Notes under the pieces: generated by a model
Seen by the model: the letters and a program-made list of their open reading frames with translations, nothing else
Database searches by the model: none
Told to the model about the DNA's origin: nothing
Shown: in pieces, positions 46,413-56,720 of the stretch
How positions within the stretch are numbered: the first letter of the stretch is position 1
Layout: each line of letters starts with the position of its first letter
Position numbers and translations under genes: made by a program
Source: Synechococcus sp. HK05
Lineage (GTDB): Bacteria > Cyanobacteriota > Cyanobacteriia > PCC-6307 > Cyanobiaceae
NCBI RefSeq assembly: GCF_019104765.1
Contig: NZ_JAHRXJ010000012.1
Coordinates: 21,283-85,282 of the forward strand
Direction: 5' to 3'
DNA: 64,000 nt

Positions 46413-47206
46413 CGGGACGCGTGGGGTTCAACACCGCCAAAGCGGCGCTGCCGGCTCTGGTAATCGAGCAGGGCGGCGGTGAGAGCCGCTTCGTTGAAAT
46501 CGGGCCAGAGCACATCGGTGATGTGCAGCTCGGCATAGGCCAGCTGCCAGAGCAGGAAGTTGCTGATGCGCTGTTCGCCGCTGGTGCGGATCAGCAGATC
46601 GGGATCGAGCTCACCGGCCGTGAACAACTGATCGGCGAACTGCTGTTCGTCAATCGCGGCCGGATCCAGCTCGCCGCGCGCCACCTGCTCCGCCAGCAAC
46701 CGCGCCGCACGCACCAACTCAAGGCGGCCGCCGTAATTGGTGCACACGTTGAAGTGGATGCCCGTATTGGCGGCGGTGCGGCGGGTGGCATCGGCGATCA
46801 ACTGCTGCAGCCCATCGGGCAGTTGCTCCAGATCGCCGAGGAAGCGGATGCGCACCTGCTCCTCTTCAAGCGCTTGCAGTTCGCGCGCGAGCACCCGCTC
46901 AAACAGCGTCATCAAGAAGCTCACCTCTTCGCCCGGGCGGCTCCAGTTCTCCGTGGAGAAGGCATAGGCGGTGAGCGCCCCGATGCCCCAATCACTGCAG
47001 AGGCGCAGGGTGCGCTTCAGCGCTTCCACACCCTCACGGTGCCCCATCACCCGAGGCAGCTTGCGCTGGTGGGCCCAGCGGCCATTGCCATCCATGATCA
47101 CCGCCACATGGGCCGGCAATCGGGCGGGGTCCAGGCCGGCGGGCAGCACAGCACGGGAAGGCCGGTTCCCCTGGACAGCAGTAGCGGTCGCCAGGGAGCG
47201 ACTCAT
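46409..47206 (-). CDS. uppS: Undecaprenyl diphosphate synthase
   Basis: A 265-residue cis-prenyltransferase. [20 protein letters not shown] contains the catalytic Asp. [56 protein letters not shown] and [20 protein letters not shown] are the other family blocks. It makes the C55 carrier lipid for peptidoglycan and surface glycans. A ~30-residue N-terminal extension precedes the conserved core. The start overlaps the cdaA stop. Confidence 0.97.
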   Translation of the reverse strand: MSRSLATATAVQGNRPSRAVLPAGLDPARLPAHVAVIMDGNGRWAHQRKLPRVMGHREGVEALKRTLRLCSDWGIGALTAYAFSTENWSRPGEEVSFLMTLFERVLARELQALEEEQVRIRFLGDLEQLPDGLQQLIADATRRTAANTGIHFNVCTNYGGRLELVRAARLLAEQVARGELDPAAIDEQQFADQLFTAGELDPDLLIRTSGEQRISNFLLWQLAYAELHITDVLWPDFNEAALTAALLDYQSRQRRFGGVEPHASR

Positions 47207-48051
47207 GGGTTGGACTCAGCCTTATCCATGGCCACGCTACGCCCGCCCCCCTTAGCGGCTGGCTTACTGCTCTGGGCCAGCGATTCGCCGAGCAACTCCT
47301 GCAAACGGCTACTGGTGAGCGGGCGCTCAAGACGGCCCTGACGGGCCATCGAGAGGGTGCCCGTTTCTTCCGACACCACGATGCAAAGGCAGCGATCAAA
47401 GCGCTCGGTGATCCCGAGCGCTGCCAGATGGCGTGTGCCGTAACGATTCAGACCCTGACGGGACAGCGGCAGGATCACCCCCGCTGAAAGGATCCGGTTG
47501 CCCTTCACCAGCACGGCGCCGTCGTGCAGCGGGGTGTCAACGGCAAACAGGTTGAGCAGCAGATCGGCCGACAGCTGGGCATCGAGGGCAATGCCGGGGT
47601 TGAGGAAGTCCTCAGGGCGCAGATCGCTGCCGAGATCCACCACAATCAGCCCCCCACGCCGCAATTGCGACAGCCGGCCCGCCGCCTCACTAAGCACGGC
47701 CGACGAGCCCGAGGCCAGCTTGTCGCCCCGCTGACTGCCAAAGAGCACATCCAAGCGGCCCGTACCGAGAAGCTCCATCAAGCGGCGCAGCTCCCCTTGC
47801 CACAGGATTGCCAGGGCCAGGCTGCAGGCCATCACCAGCGCATCCACCAGCTTGCTGGTGAGCGGCAAGTTGGCGTAGCGCTGCACCACCCAGGCCAGAG
47901 CCACAAGGGTGAGGTAGCCCCGCAGCAACCAGAGGGTGCGCGGCTCATTCACCCGCGCCAGCAAAACCATCCCGAGGGCGGTGGCGAGCAGGAGATCCAG
48001 CACCGCTCCCAGCTGGATTCCGGCCAACGCCCCGAACACCCTCAGATTCAA
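47203..48051 (-). CDS. cdaA: Diadenylate cyclase, CdaA type
   Basis: 282 residues. Three N-terminal hydrophobic helices (about residues 15-90) are followed by a DisA_N cyclase domain: [40 protein letters not shown] with the catalytic DGA motif, and [20 protein letters not shown] with the RHR-like substrate motif read as TRHLAA. It makes c-di-AMP from two ATP at the membrane. In firmicutes cdaA sits with glmM and a regulator; here it sits between lysA and uppS, linking it by context to wall precursor synthesis. Confidence 0.93.
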   Translation of the reverse strand: MNLRVFGALAGIQLGAVLDLLLATALGMVLLARVNEPRTLWLLRGYLTLVALAWVVQRYANLPLTSKLVDALVMACSLALAILWQGELRRLMELLGTGRLDVLFGSQRGDKLASGSSAVLSEAAGRLSQLRRGGLIVVDLGSDLRPEDFLNPGIALDAQLSADLLLNLFAVDTPLHDGAVLVKGNRILSAGVILPLSRQGLNRYGTRHLAALGITERFDRCLCIVVSEETGTLSMARQGRLERPLTSSRLQELLGESLAQSSKPAAKGGGRSVAMDKAESNP

Positions 48052-48064
48052 CGCACGCTGCGGC

Positions 48065-49465
48065 TCAGGCTACCGGCCGCAGCCGCTCGGGCAGAACGTC
48101 GTAGCGCAGCAGGTCTTCCGGCTGCTCCCGGCGTTGCACCACCTCGGCCATGCCGTCGTGCACCATCACCGCCGCCGGGCGGGGAATGCGGTTGTAGTTC
48201 GACGCCATCGAAGCGTTGTAAGCACCGGTGGCAAACACCGCGAGAACATCGCCCGTGGTGGCCGGGGGCAGCGCCAGATCCTTCAAGAGCACGTCGCCGG
48301 ATTCGCAGTGCTTGCCCGCCAGGGTCACGCTGTCGGAGGCCTCAGCCTCGGGCCGATCGGCCAGCACGGCGGTGTATTGGGATTGGTAGGTGATGGGGCG
48401 CGGGTTATCGCTCATACCGCCATCCACCGAGAGGTAGGTGCGGATGCCGGGGATGTCTTTGCGGCTGCCCACGCTGTAAAGGGTGACGCCCGAGGTGGCC
48501 ACGAGGGAGCGGCCGGGCTCACACAACAAGCGGGGAAGCTCCAGGCCCCGCTCCTGGCAGGCCACGGCCACGGCTTCGGCCACCGTGCGCACCCAGGCAT
48601 CGATCGACGGCGGATCGTCGCTCTCCACATAACGAATCCCCAGGCCGCCGCCCACGTTGAGATCGCTCACGGGATGGCCCATCTCACGGGCCAGCTTCAA
48701 GGCATCCGCCATCACCGCAGCGAGATCCCGATGGGGCTGAAGCTCAAAAATTTGCGAGCCGATGTGGGCGTGCAAGCCGCTCACCTGGGCCCAGCTGCAC
48801 TGGCTGAGGTGCTGCAGCACCGCCTGCAGCTGGTCGGGGTCAAAGCCAAACTTGCTATCGAGGTGTCCGGTGCGGATGTATTCGTGCGTGTGGCACTCAA
48901 TCCCGGGGGTGAAGCGCAGCATCAGCCGCACGGGATGGGTCGGCTGCAGGCTGGCCAGCTGCTCGAGATCGAGCCAGTTGTCGGCCACCACCGTGACCCC
49001 CAGCTCCACCGCCAGACGCAGCTCCTCGAGGCTCTTGTTATTGCCGTGGAACACGATCCGCTCCGGGGGCATGCCCCCCTGCACCGCGGTGAGCAGCTCG
49101 CCGGCTGACACGGCGTCGAGGCCCAACCCCTCCGAAGCCACCACGGCCGTGATCGCCAGGCTGCTGTTGGCCTTAGAGGCGTAGAGCGCCAAGGCGGAGC
49201 CTGGGTAGTGCGACGCGAGGGCCTTGCGATAGGCCTGAGCGGTGCCGCGCAGGGTGGCCTCATCGAGCACATACAACGGTGTGCCGTAGCGGCGTGCCAG
49301 GTCGCTGAGGACGCAACCTCCCACCACCAGCCGACCCTCCGGGTCGATCCCTGTGGTGACAGGCGTGAGGTTGCGGTTGGGGCTGGCGGCATCGCGCCCG
49401 GCTTCGTAGGGCCGCAGATCGGCGGCGGAGTGCGCTGCGGGAGCAGCTTCACGGGTACTGGTCAT
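48065..49465 (-). CDS. lysA: Diaminopimelate decarboxylase
   Basis: A 466-residue PLP enzyme of the alanine-racemase-fold group, making lysine from meso-diaminopimelate. Features are TPLYVLDEATLRGTAQAYRK, the PLP-lysine strand ALALYASKANSSLAITAVVA, LDAVSAGELLTAVQGGMPPE, GLHAHIGSQIFELQPH, LNVGGGLGIRYVESDDPPSI and the C-terminal GKHCESGDVLLKD with FATGAYNASMASNYNRIPRP. An N-terminal extension precedes the fold. It leads the coupled minus-strand gene run, with a 13-bp gap to cdaA. Confidence 0.96.
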   Translation of the reverse strand: MTSTREAAPAAHSAADLRPYEAGRDAASPNRNLTPVTTGIDPEGRLVVGGCVLSDLARRYGTPLYVLDEATLRGTAQAYRKALASHYPGSALALYASKANSSLAITAVVASEGLGLDAVSAGELLTAVQGGMPPERIVFHGNNKSLEELRLAVELGVTVVADNWLDLEQLASLQPTHPVRLMLRFTPGIECHTHEYIRTGHLDSKFGFDPDQLQAVLQHLSQCSWAQVSGLHAHIGSQIFELQPHRDLAAVMADALKLAREMGHPVSDLNVGGGLGIRYVESDDPPSIDAWVRTVAEAVAVACQERGLELPRLLCEPGRSLVATSGVTLYSVGSRKDIPGIRTYLSVDGGMSDNPRPITYQSQYTAVLADRPEAEASDSVTLAGKHCESGDVLLKDLALPPATTGDVLAVFATGAYNASMASNYNRIPRPAAVMVHDGMAEVVQRREQPEDLLRYDVLPERLRPVA

Positions 49466-49499
49466 CAGGCGATCCTATGAAGAGCCCCTCCAGCAGCTG

Positions 49500-50003
49500 G
49501 TGTCATTCGAGACAGAGCCCCCAGCCGCCAGCTCGGCCAGCGTTCAGCGCCTGGGGCCCGAGCATCACGGCGCTTGCCTGGCCCTCGACCAGGCCGCCCT
49601 CGATGGGCTGTGGAGTGCAGCGCAATGGCAAGAGGAGCTGAACCAGAGCGAACGGCTGGTGATCGGCTTGTTCAACGGCCAACGCCTGATCGCTGTGGCC
49701 AGCGGCTGGCTGGTGCTCGATGAATTACAGATCGGCGCCGTGGCGGTGATGCCCGATCAACGCCGCCGGGGCTATGGCGAGCAGGTGCTCACGGCACTGC
49801 TGCGCGCAGCCCACCAGCGCGGCGCCGTCAACGCCACGCTTGAAGTGAGCGGCTCGAACGCAGCTGCCCAGGCCCTTTACCGGCGCAGCGGCTTCACCAC
49901 CGCGGGCATCCGTCGCGGTTACTACCGCAATGGCGACGACGCTCTGATCCAATGGCGCGGTTTACAGGACATGGGAGAGGTTCGGATTGCCGCCCATTCC
50001 TGA
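49500..50003 (+). CDS. rimI: Ribosomal protein S18-alanine N-acetyltransferase
   Basis: A 167-residue GNAT enzyme from GTG. Motifs are LQIGAVAVMPDQRRRGYGEQ (acetyl-CoA loop RRRGYG), NATLEVSGSNAAAQALYRRS and GFTTAGIRRGYYRNGDDAL, the characteristic RimI tail with the Y-Y motif. It acetylates the N-terminal Ala of S18; in some bacteria it also acts on other proteins. It is divergent from lysA with a 34-bp gap, so promoters must be very compact. Confidence 0.88.
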   Translation: MSFETEPPAASSASVQRLGPEHHGACLALDQAALDGLWSAAQWQEELNQSERLVIGLFNGQRLIAVASGWLVLDELQIGAVAVMPDQRRRGYGEQVLTALLRAAHQRGAVNATLEVSGSNAAAQALYRRSGFTTAGIRRGYYRNGDDALIQWRGLQDMGEVRIAAHS

Positions 50004-50153
50004 TGCGAACATCCGAAGAAGTGTGCAGCTTGAGTTGTTGAAACTCTGCCTACAGAAGCCAGCTGCGCCAGTGGTTTTCCCCGATTCAGTGGTTACGCCA
50101 CACTCCCCAGGCCAACCCTGATAAGTTGGGAGTACACGCAACAGGCCCCGCCC

Positions 50154-52715
50154 ATGTTCGAGCGGTTTACCGAGAAGGCCATCAAGGTGATCATGCTGGC
50201 CCAAGAGGAGGCCCGCCGCCTGGGGCACAACTTTGTGGGCACCGAGCAGATCCTGCTGGGCCTGATCGGTGAGGGCACCGGTGTGGCCGCCAAGGTGCTC
50301 AAGTCGATGGGCGTCAACCTCAAGGACGCTCGCGTTGAGGTAGAGAAGATTATCGGCCGCGGTTCCGGCTTCGTGGCCGTGGAGATCCCGTTCACGCCAA
50401 GAGCCAAACGGGTGTTGGAGCTCTCGCTGGAGGAAGCGCGGCAGCTCGGGCACAACTACATCGGTACCGAGCACCTGCTGCTGGGCCTGATCCGTGAAGG
50501 CGAAGGCGTCGCCGCGCGCGTGCTCGAGAACCTCGGTGTCGACCTGGCCAAGGTGCGCACCCAGGTGATCCGCATGCTCGGCGAAACCGCCGAGGTGGCC
50601 AGCGGTGGTGGCGGTGGCAAAGGCTCCACCAAAACCCCCACCCTCGATGAATTCGGCAGCAACCTCACGCAGCAGGCTGCCGACGGCAAGCTCGACCCCG
50701 TGGTGGGCCGCCAGCACGAAATCGAGCGCGTGATCCAGATCCTGGGGCGCCGCACCAAGAACAACCCAGTGCTGATTGGCGAGCCCGGCGTGGGCAAGAC
50801 CGCCATCGCCGAGGGCCTGGCTCAGCGCATCAACTCCGGCGATGTGCCCGACATCCTCGAAGACAAGCGCGTTCTCACCCTCGACATCGGCCTGCTGGTG
50901 GCCGGCACCAAATACCGCGGTGAGTTTGAGGAGCGCCTGAAGAAGATCATGGAGGAGATCCGGGGTGCCGGAAACGTGATCCTCGTGATCGACGAAGTGC
51001 ACACCCTGATCGGCGCCGGCGCCGCTGAGGGCGCCATCGATGCCGCCAACATCCTCAAGCCGGCGCTGGCTCGCGGCGAGCTGCAGTGCATCGGCGCCAC
51101 CACGCTCGATGAATACCGCAAGCACATCGAACGGGATGCCGCCTTGGAGCGCCGCTTCCAGCCCGTACAGGTGGGTGAGCCGTCGGTCGACGACACCATC
51201 GAGATCCTGCGCGGCCTGAAGGAGCGCTACGAGGCGCACCACCGCCTCAAGATCGCCGACGAAGCCCTGGTGGCCGCCGCCACCCTGGGGGATCGCTACA
51301 TCTCCGATCGCTTCCTGCCCGACAAGGCCATCGACCTGATCGATGAAGCCGGCAGCCGCGTGCGCTTGATGAATTCCAAGCTGCCGCCGGCAGCCAAAGA
51401 GATCGACAAGCAACTGCGCGCCATCCAGAAGGAGAAGGAAGACGCCGTTCGCGAGCAGGACTTCACCAAAGCAGGTGAACTGCGCGACAAAGAAGTGGAA
51501 CTGCGCGATCAGATCCGCTCGATCCTGCAGACCCGCAAGGAAGAGCCCGAGGCCAAGGCTGCTGAAGCCGGAGCGGAGGCTCCAGCCGAAGCCACCGCCG
51601 CAACGGCGACGGCTGTGGCTGATCCCTCAGTCGACGACCGCACTCCGATGGTGACGGAGGAAGACATCGCCCAGATCGTGGCCTCCTGGACGGGCGTTCC
51701 CGTGCAGAAACTCACCGAGAGCGAGTCGGCCAAGCTGCTGAATATGGAGGAAACCCTCCACCAGCGCCTGATCGGTCAGGACGAAGCCGTGAAGGCTGTG
51801 TCGCGCGCGATCCGCCGCGCCCGCGTGGGCTTGAAGAACCCCAACCGCCCAATCGCCAGCTTCATCTTCTCCGGCCCCACCGGCGTTGGCAAAACCGAGC
51901 TCACCAAATCGCTGGCGGCCTACTTCTTCGGCAGCGAAGAGGCGATGATCCGCCTCGACATGTCGGAGTTCATGGAGCGCCACACCGTCAGCAAGCTGAT
52001 CGGTTCGCCTCCGGGTTATGTGGGCTTCAACGAAGGCGGACAGCTCACTGAGGCGGTGCGCCGCCGCCCCTACACCGTGGTGCTGTTCGACGAGATCGAG
52101 AAAGCCCACCCCGACGTGTTCAACCTGCTGCTGCAACTGCTGGAAGACGGTCGTCTGACCGATTCCAAGGGGCGCACGGTGGACTTCAAGAACACCCTGA
52201 TCATCATGACCTCGAACATCGGTTCGAAGGTGATCGAGAAGGGTGGCGGCGGCCTGGGCTTCGAGTTCTCCGGCGCCGATGCGGAAGAGACCAATTACAA
52301 CCGCATCCGTTCGCTGGTGAACGAAGAGCTGAAGCAGTACTTCCGCCCTGAGTTCCTGAACCGTCTCGATGAAATCATCGTCTTCCGTCAGCTCAGCCGC
52401 GATGAGGTGAAGGAGATCGCCGAGATCATGCTCAAGGAGGTGTTCAGCCGCATGAGCGAGAAAGGCATCCATCTCTCCGTCACCGAAGCGTTCAAAGAAC
52501 GCCTGGTAGAAGAGGGCTACAACCCCAGCTACGGCGCTCGCCCGCTGCGCCGTGCTGTGATGCGCCTGCTCGAAGACTCCCTCGCCGAGGAATTCCTCTC
52601 CGGTCGCATCGGCGAAGGCGACAGCGCTGCCGTGGACGTGGATGACAAGAAGCAGGTAGTGATCCACAAGCAGGGCGAAATGTCCAGACCAGCCCTTGCG
52701 GGTGTCGCTGGGTGA
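50154..52715 (+). CDS. clpC: ATP-dependent Clp protease ATPase subunit ClpC
   Basis: An 853-residue Hsp100 unfoldase. Two Clp_N repeats ([40 protein letters not shown]) are followed by AAA-1 with Walker A GEPGVGKT at residue 209, a UVR-type middle segment ([19 protein letters not shown], ~residue 435) and AAA-2 with [19 protein letters not shown] at residue 574. The C-terminal D2 end is [20 protein letters not shown]. It feeds substrates to ClpP and is also linked to protein import and PSII turnover in cyanobacteria. The 150-bp upstream region holds its promoter. A clear terminator follows. Confidence 0.97.
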   Translation: MFERFTEKAIKVIMLAQEEARRLGHNFVGTEQILLGLIGEGTGVAAKVLKSMGVNLKDARVEVEKIIGRGSGFVAVEIPFTPRAKRVLELSLEEARQLGHNYIGTEHLLLGLIREGEGVAARVLENLGVDLAKVRTQVIRMLGETAEVASGGGGGKGSTKTPTLDEFGSNLTQQAADGKLDPVVGRQHEIERVIQILGRRTKNNPVLIGEPGVGKTAIAEGLAQRINSGDVPDILEDKRVLTLDIGLLVAGTKYRGEFEERLKKIMEEIRGAGNVILVIDEVHTLIGAGAAEGAIDAANILKPALARGELQCIGATTLDEYRKHIERDAALERRFQPVQVGEPSVDDTIEILRGLKERYEAHHRLKIADEALVAAATLGDRYISDRFLPDKAIDLIDEAGSRVRLMNSKLPPAAKEIDKQLRAIQKEKEDAVREQDFTKAGELRDKEVELRDQIRSILQTRKEEPEAKAAEAGAEAPAEATAATATAVADPSVDDRTPMVTEEDIAQIVASWTGVPVQKLTESESAKLLNMEETLHQRLIGQDEAVKAVSRAIRRARVGLKNPNRPIASFIFSGPTGVGKTELTKSLAAYFFGSEEAMIRLDMSEFMERHTVSKLIGSPPGYVGFNEGGQLTEAVRRRPYTVVLFDEIEKAHPDVFNLLLQLLEDGRLTDSKGRTVDFKNTLIIMTSNIGSKVIEKGGGGLGFEFSGADAEETNYNRIRSLVNEELKQYFRPEFLNRLDEIIVFRQLSRDEVKEIAEIMLKEVFSRMSEKGIHLSVTEAFKERLVEEGYNPSYGARPLRRAVMRLLEDSLAEEFLSGRIGEGDSAAVDVDDKKQVVIHKQGEMSRPALAGVAG

Positions 52716-52735
52716 TCGATCCGAAAGGACATTTT

Positions 52736-52761
52736 GCCCGGCTTAAATGCCGGGCTTTATT
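52736..52761 (+). terminator. Rho-independent terminator after clpC
   Basis: A 7-bp stem GCCCGGC/GCCGGGC with a TTAAAT loop is followed by TTTATT, 20 bp after the clpC stop. It marks the left edge of the AT-shifted island. Confidence 0.9.
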
Positions 52762-52857
52762 ATTTGGCGAGACAGCCGTCATAGCAAAGGATCAAGCCTT
52801 AAGACGCAACTAAGTCATAGGCGGCAGACTAACTGCAGAACGGTGCAGACTAAACAC

Positions 52858-53892
52858 TTAAAGGGATTGCTTCCAAACCGTAAAAGCCTCAGATACTCTC
52901 TGCCAAGCGCCCGCGATGGACGCTCTCGCTTGTTCGTGAGAATATAAAGCAGAAACAGCAGACGCTTGTCGGCGGAGGCGTAATTCTGTTTCTCGCGGCC
53001 TCAGCGCGAAAGACTCCAATGCATGCTCGATGCCATCGAGGAATCCCGCCCAGTCGCCGAAGGCAACATGGCAAGAAGCACCGTAGCGGAACAACTCAGA
53101 ACCGCCTCCACCGCTGTAACCAACAACCCAGCACCCAGACGCCATCGCCTCAGCAATGGGAAGGCCGAACCCCTCAGGATGCCCAAAGGACAAGAAGATT
53201 CGGGCCGTGTTAAGGCATTCAGCAACCTGAAAATGGGTGAGATTATCCATAGATCTGGCCTTCCAACCTTGGTTATAGGGCATGCCGCCGCGTTGCATGC
53301 CCAGCAATACAGCTTTTACATGTTCGGGGTTTTTGCGTGGCATCCAATACAAGAGGTTTTCCTTAGGCTGATCAGGCCGGAAAATCGGCTCAACAGCGTT
53401 GATGATGCGACTCAGGCGACAATCGGGCAAGCCAAGATTACGCGAAAGGAAAAGGTGGTTGTCCTCAGAGATCGAAAAAACTTGGAGGACAGAAGGATGG
53501 TCATAAAAGGCGGACAATGGCTTTGCAGCAAGAGTCTGCAGAGACTCGTAAGAGTAATAGGCGTTTTGGTTGAGGACAACACGAGCGTTGAGCGAGAGAT
53601 TTACACCCCAGAAGTTGCACCAGTCAACAGTTAGATAAGTCTCTGGGAGTAGGATAATGCAGAAATTGCGATTAAAGTCACCAGCATTAACACACTGCTG
53701 AAGGGAATATGAAGGGGCATCACTTTCAAACCAGGCTGGACGAAATCCACGACATTCCGTAACGACTGCGGCATCAAGTCCTAAGTCAACGAGATGCTCT
53801 ACATGGCGATACAGCTGCTTGACCCCTCCAATAGGAGAATCGATATCTGGCAGACAAAGGGCGCGAACACGAAAGGGGGACTTACCTTGCAT
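52858..53892 (-). CDS. Glycosyltransferase, GT4-like
   Basis: About 344 residues from MQGKSPFRVRALCLPDIDSP. A TTG 36 nt upstream (53928) is an alternative start, 1 bp after the stop of an upstream remnant. The N-terminal half has GGVKQLYRHVEHLVDLGLDA, typical of GT-B glycosyltransferases. The C-terminal signature is LSFGHPEGFGLPIAEAMASG then CWVVGYSGGGGSELF, the donor-binding E-x7-E-type region. Acceptor and donor sugars are unknown. Base composition and codon use are noticeably more A/T than in clpC next door, suggesting acquisition. A role in surface polysaccharide or protein glycosylation is inferred. Confidence 0.82.
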   Translation of the reverse strand: MQGKSPFRVRALCLPDIDSPIGGVKQLYRHVEHLVDLGLDAAVVTECRGFRPAWFESDAPSYSLQQCVNAGDFNRNFCIILLPETYLTVDWCNFWGVNLSLNARVVLNQNAYYSYESLQTLAAKPLSAFYDHPSVLQVFSISEDNHLFLSRNLGLPDCRLSRIINAVEPIFRPDQPKENLLYWMPRKNPEHVKAVLLGMQRGGMPYNQGWKARSMDNLTHFQVAECLNTARIFLSFGHPEGFGLPIAEAMASGCWVVGYSGGGGSELFRYGASCHVAFGDWAGFLDGIEHALESFALRPRETELRLRRQASAVSALYSHEQARASIAGAWQRVSEAFTVWKQSL

Positions 53893-53929
53893 CAAAAGAA
53901 AACCCCCGAATCCCTCTTGGATGGCCAAC

Positions 53930-54115
53930 TTAGGATGGTCGAGTCACTAAAGCACTCATCCAAGTAGGAAGGACAATACCTAGCAGAAGGAGGAGCAGGT
54001 GGTGACTTAGACCTTCGCTAACAACAGAGGTATTATAGCCGCAGCGATAGGCTCCGCCAGCACCCCAGGAGACCTGAGCGATATTAACAATAAACAGGAG
54101 GACAAACCAGCAGGG
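53930..54115 (-). pseudogene. C-terminal remnant of a hydrophobic protein (tentative)
   Basis: An open stretch of 61 codons without a usable start is preceded in frame by two stops (TGATGA). It reads CWFVLLFIVNIAQVSWGAGG, AYRCGYNTSVVSEGLSHH, then a run of leucines and WMSALVTRPS. The text looks like the end of a membrane or exported protein rather than random DNA, but I recognise no family. Its stop lies 1 bp from the alternative TTG start of the glycosyltransferase. Confidence 0.3.
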
Positions 54116-54343
54116 TCATCACCCGACAAGCAGCAAAGCATAGATGGATAAACAAAAGCAATTTAGATGACTGAAAACATGGAACACAGCCAGAGCAAGC
54201 GCGCAAGCAATATGCATAACCAACCTAGAGAATAGAACCAAGAAAACATAAAGACAGCGGATTACCAACCCAGGAGACTATTGGTATCAAAAGAAGGCAT
54301 TAGCCCTAACCGCTGTAGAATCAGACAATTAAAAGGATCGGCG
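54116..54343. other. AT-rich intergenic stretch, no gene seen
   Basis: An AT-rich spacer between the remnant above and the TPR gene. Short hydrophobic minus-strand fragments (for example FSWFYSLGWLCILLARLLWL near the right end) hint at decayed membrane-protein coding. A purine-rich AAAAGGATCGGCG precedes the TPR gene start. Confidence 0.4.
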
Positions 54344-56290
54344 ATGACAGGCTTTGGCAATTCAAAAAAGAAAGACAGCAAGAGGGCAGCCAGATGCAAT
54401 AGAAATGAGCTGGTAGAACAGGCCCTATCCACCCACAGATCTGGCAACGTACAGGCGGCAGAACAGCTCTACAGAAAGATTATCGAAGGAGGGCACAAGA
54501 GTGCAACTATATTCACAAACATGGGGGTGATTTGCAAGGAAACAAGGAGGCCTGAAGAAGCAGTATACTATTACAGGCTGGCAATATCAGTAGATCCGGA
54601 ATATTCCGATGCCTACGCAAATCTAGGGAGCATATATCACGAGCAGGGCAAGACAAATGAAGCCATTAAATACACAAGAAGAGCAATCGAGATAAATCCA
54701 GAGAATGCAGTCGCACAAGGCAATATGGGTGCATATCTCAAGAAGGCGAATAAACTAGATGAGGCCTTGACCGCAACACAAAAATCCATAAGCATTAATC
54801 CGGGCTACGGCCCTGCACACTTGAATTTAGGGCTAATCCTGATGGAGGCAAATCAACCGGATAAAGCAAAAGCAGCAGTAGAAGAAGCCATAAGATTAAT
54901 GCCTAGTCATTGCCTAAGCCACCTCACTCTAGCCACAATTTACAAGCAGTTAGGCCAAACAGAATTAGCATTGAGATACACTCTAAAGGCCATCGAGCTG
55001 GATCCATCTTGCTCAGATGCGTACAGCAATCTTGGCATCTTGTGGCATATGATGGGGAGGCTCAAAGAGGCCTATGATGCAACGTCAAAGGCGATCAGCT
55101 TAAGTAAAACAAACCAAATGGCATTTAGAAGTCTTGGGGCAATATGTAGGGATTTGGGAAGATTAGATGAAGCGCTAATTGCGGCATCAAAAGCAGTGGA
55201 ACTAGCGCCGGACGATCCAATAGCCCACATGAACCTAGGGACTATATATGGCGAGCTTTGTATGCACGAAGAAGCAGAACTGAATACAATGAGATCCATT
55301 GCGATAAAGCCTGACAACGACTCAGCCAGATTCTGCCTTTCTCTCTACCAGCTTATAAGAAATAACTATAAAGAAGGCTGGAAGAATTTTGGCTATCGTA
55401 GTAGCAAGAATGGGAAAGACAATACCAGAATAGACACGTTCAATCGACTGGATGAGTGGAACGGGGAAAAAGGAAATCGTGTACTAATTACTGCTGAACA
55501 GGGAATTGGTGACCAGATTTTGTTTGCATCCATGTTAAGCGAAATGGAGCGCTCGTGCTCGCACGTCACAGTACAAGTAGACAGGAGACTGGTTCCTCTT
55601 TTTAAGCGTTCGTTTAGAGGATGCATTGAGATACTAAGTGAAGACGACCAAGTAGACCATTCCGACTTTAGTGCACAGATTGCGATGGGAGACCTTGGGA
55701 AACACTTTAGGCAACATTCACGCACCTTCACAAATCAGCCAGAGAGTTACTTGATTCCCGACAAGCAGAGGGGCGTTGCCTTTCAAGACTTAATGCAAGG
55801 CTCTAGCAGACGAAGAAAGATTGGCTTAAGCTGGAAGTCATACGGCCAAAAATACTACAACAGAAAGAAATGTATTCCATTAAGTCAGATTGCATCACAT
55901 ATAGCCGAAGTTGACGCAGACTTTGTCAGCCTGCAGTACGGAGACTGCGCCATGGATATCGCAGCCGCATTCAAAATCTGCAACGTATCCATAACCGAAA
56001 TCGCTAGCCTGAACACAATGAATGATATCGATGGCCTTGCCTCACTGATAAGTGCTTGTGACGCTGTAATCACAATATCGAACATCACGGCCCATTTAGC
56101 AGGCGCACTAGGTGTCGAAACACATCTATTAGTTCCTGCATCGCCACACTTTTACTGGGGACTTGGTAAGAGTTCAACAGTCTGGTATCAGTCTGTCACT
56201 ATTTATCGTCAGACAAGTGATGGAGACTGGAGCATGGCGTTGCAGGAGCTTGCCACGAACTTGCGAAGCAAAAGACAGAAATATTCGTAG
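54344..56290 (+). CDS. TPR protein with C-terminal glycosyltransferase-like domain
   Basis: 648 residues from MTGFGNSKKKDSKRAAR; the frame is open 63 nt further upstream, but AAGGA precedes this ATG. Residues ~30-340 contain about nine tetratricopeptide repeats (AYANLGSIYHEQGKTNEAIK; AHLNLGLILMEANQPDKAKA; AYSNLGILWHMMGRLKEAYD). Residues ~370-640 are a GT9/GT41-like domain (VLITAEQGIGDQILFASMLS; KIGLSWKSYGQKYYNRKKCI; DAVITISNITAHLAGALGVE). Such proteins resemble O-linked GlcNAc-transferase-type glycosyltransferases. The gene is AT-rich, unlike the core genome. With the neighbouring glycosyltransferase it suggests glycosylation of a surface protein. Confidence 0.85.
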   Translation: MTGFGNSKKKDSKRAARCNRNELVEQALSTHRSGNVQAAEQLYRKIIEGGHKSATIFTNMGVICKETRRPEEAVYYYRLAISVDPEYSDAYANLGSIYHEQGKTNEAIKYTRRAIEINPENAVAQGNMGAYLKKANKLDEALTATQKSISINPGYGPAHLNLGLILMEANQPDKAKAAVEEAIRLMPSHCLSHLTLATIYKQLGQTELALRYTLKAIELDPSCSDAYSNLGILWHMMGRLKEAYDATSKAISLSKTNQMAFRSLGAICRDLGRLDEALIAASKAVELAPDDPIAHMNLGTIYGELCMHEEAELNTMRSIAIKPDNDSARFCLSLYQLIRNNYKEGWKNFGYRSSKNGKDNTRIDTFNRLDEWNGEKGNRVLITAEQGIGDQILFASMLSEMERSCSHVTVQVDRRLVPLFKRSFRGCIEILSEDDQVDHSDFSAQIAMGDLGKHFRQHSRTFTNQPESYLIPDKQRGVAFQDLMQGSSRRRKIGLSWKSYGQKYYNRKKCIPLSQIASHIAEVDADFVSLQYGDCAMDIAAAFKICNVSITEIASLNTMNDIDGLASLISACDAVITISNITAHLAGALGVETHLLVPASPHFYWGLGKSSTVWYQSVTIYRQTSDGDWSMALQELATNLRSKRQKYS

Positions 56291-56561
56291 ACAGTGCGAG
56301 GGTATTAGCTAGGGTCGAGAAGTTGCCTAGCATCGGGCCATTGATTAACAACCTAGGACAACGAGAATTGAGGGAATATCTCCATAGTAATAATCAGAAA
56401 TAGATCCAAAGCAGACCATACTAAGCCAGACTGGTTTTATGGACGGTCCCCTTCGTTAACTCTGAACCGGTGGACCGCCCCTGATCGGGGCTCCCATCAA
56501 TGAGCAGGCGCAGCACGCACATTCTTATATTTAAGCTCGAGTCCCCATAGAGCAGATCAGT
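56291..56561. other. Spacer leading into the IS graveyard
   Basis: No gene seen. From about 56444 the sequence becomes GC-rich again (TGGACGGTCCCCTTCGTTAA), which looks like an insertion-sequence end or its debris. It runs directly into the orfA fragment. Confidence 0.4.
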
Positions 56562-56657
56562 GGTCGCAAGACGATCCAGAAGATTGCCGCTAATCACGCA
56601 ATCAACCCGATCCAGGTGAGGCAGTGGAAGCAGCAGCTTCACAATGGTGACGTGGCC
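56562..56657 (+). pseudogene. Fragment of an IS3-group orfA transposase
   Basis: About 31 codons reading GRKTIQKIAANHAINPIQVR then QWKQQLHNGDV, the helix-turn-helix of an IS3-family OrfA (compare the ubiquitous IAxxHxIHPxQVSQWK text). No start, no continuation. It differs from the orfA sequence at 56730, so it derives from a different element. Confidence 0.6.
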
Positions 56658-56720
56658 CCCGGAAGTCGGTCCAGGGTGAATGAGAGTCCTGATCCGGCCA
56701 GACTGGGCTGGGGACTTCAC

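Noticed and set aside
50004..50153. Possible tRNA or small RNA upstream of clpC
   Set aside because: No cloverleaf could be drawn; the stretch reads as an ordinary promoter region.
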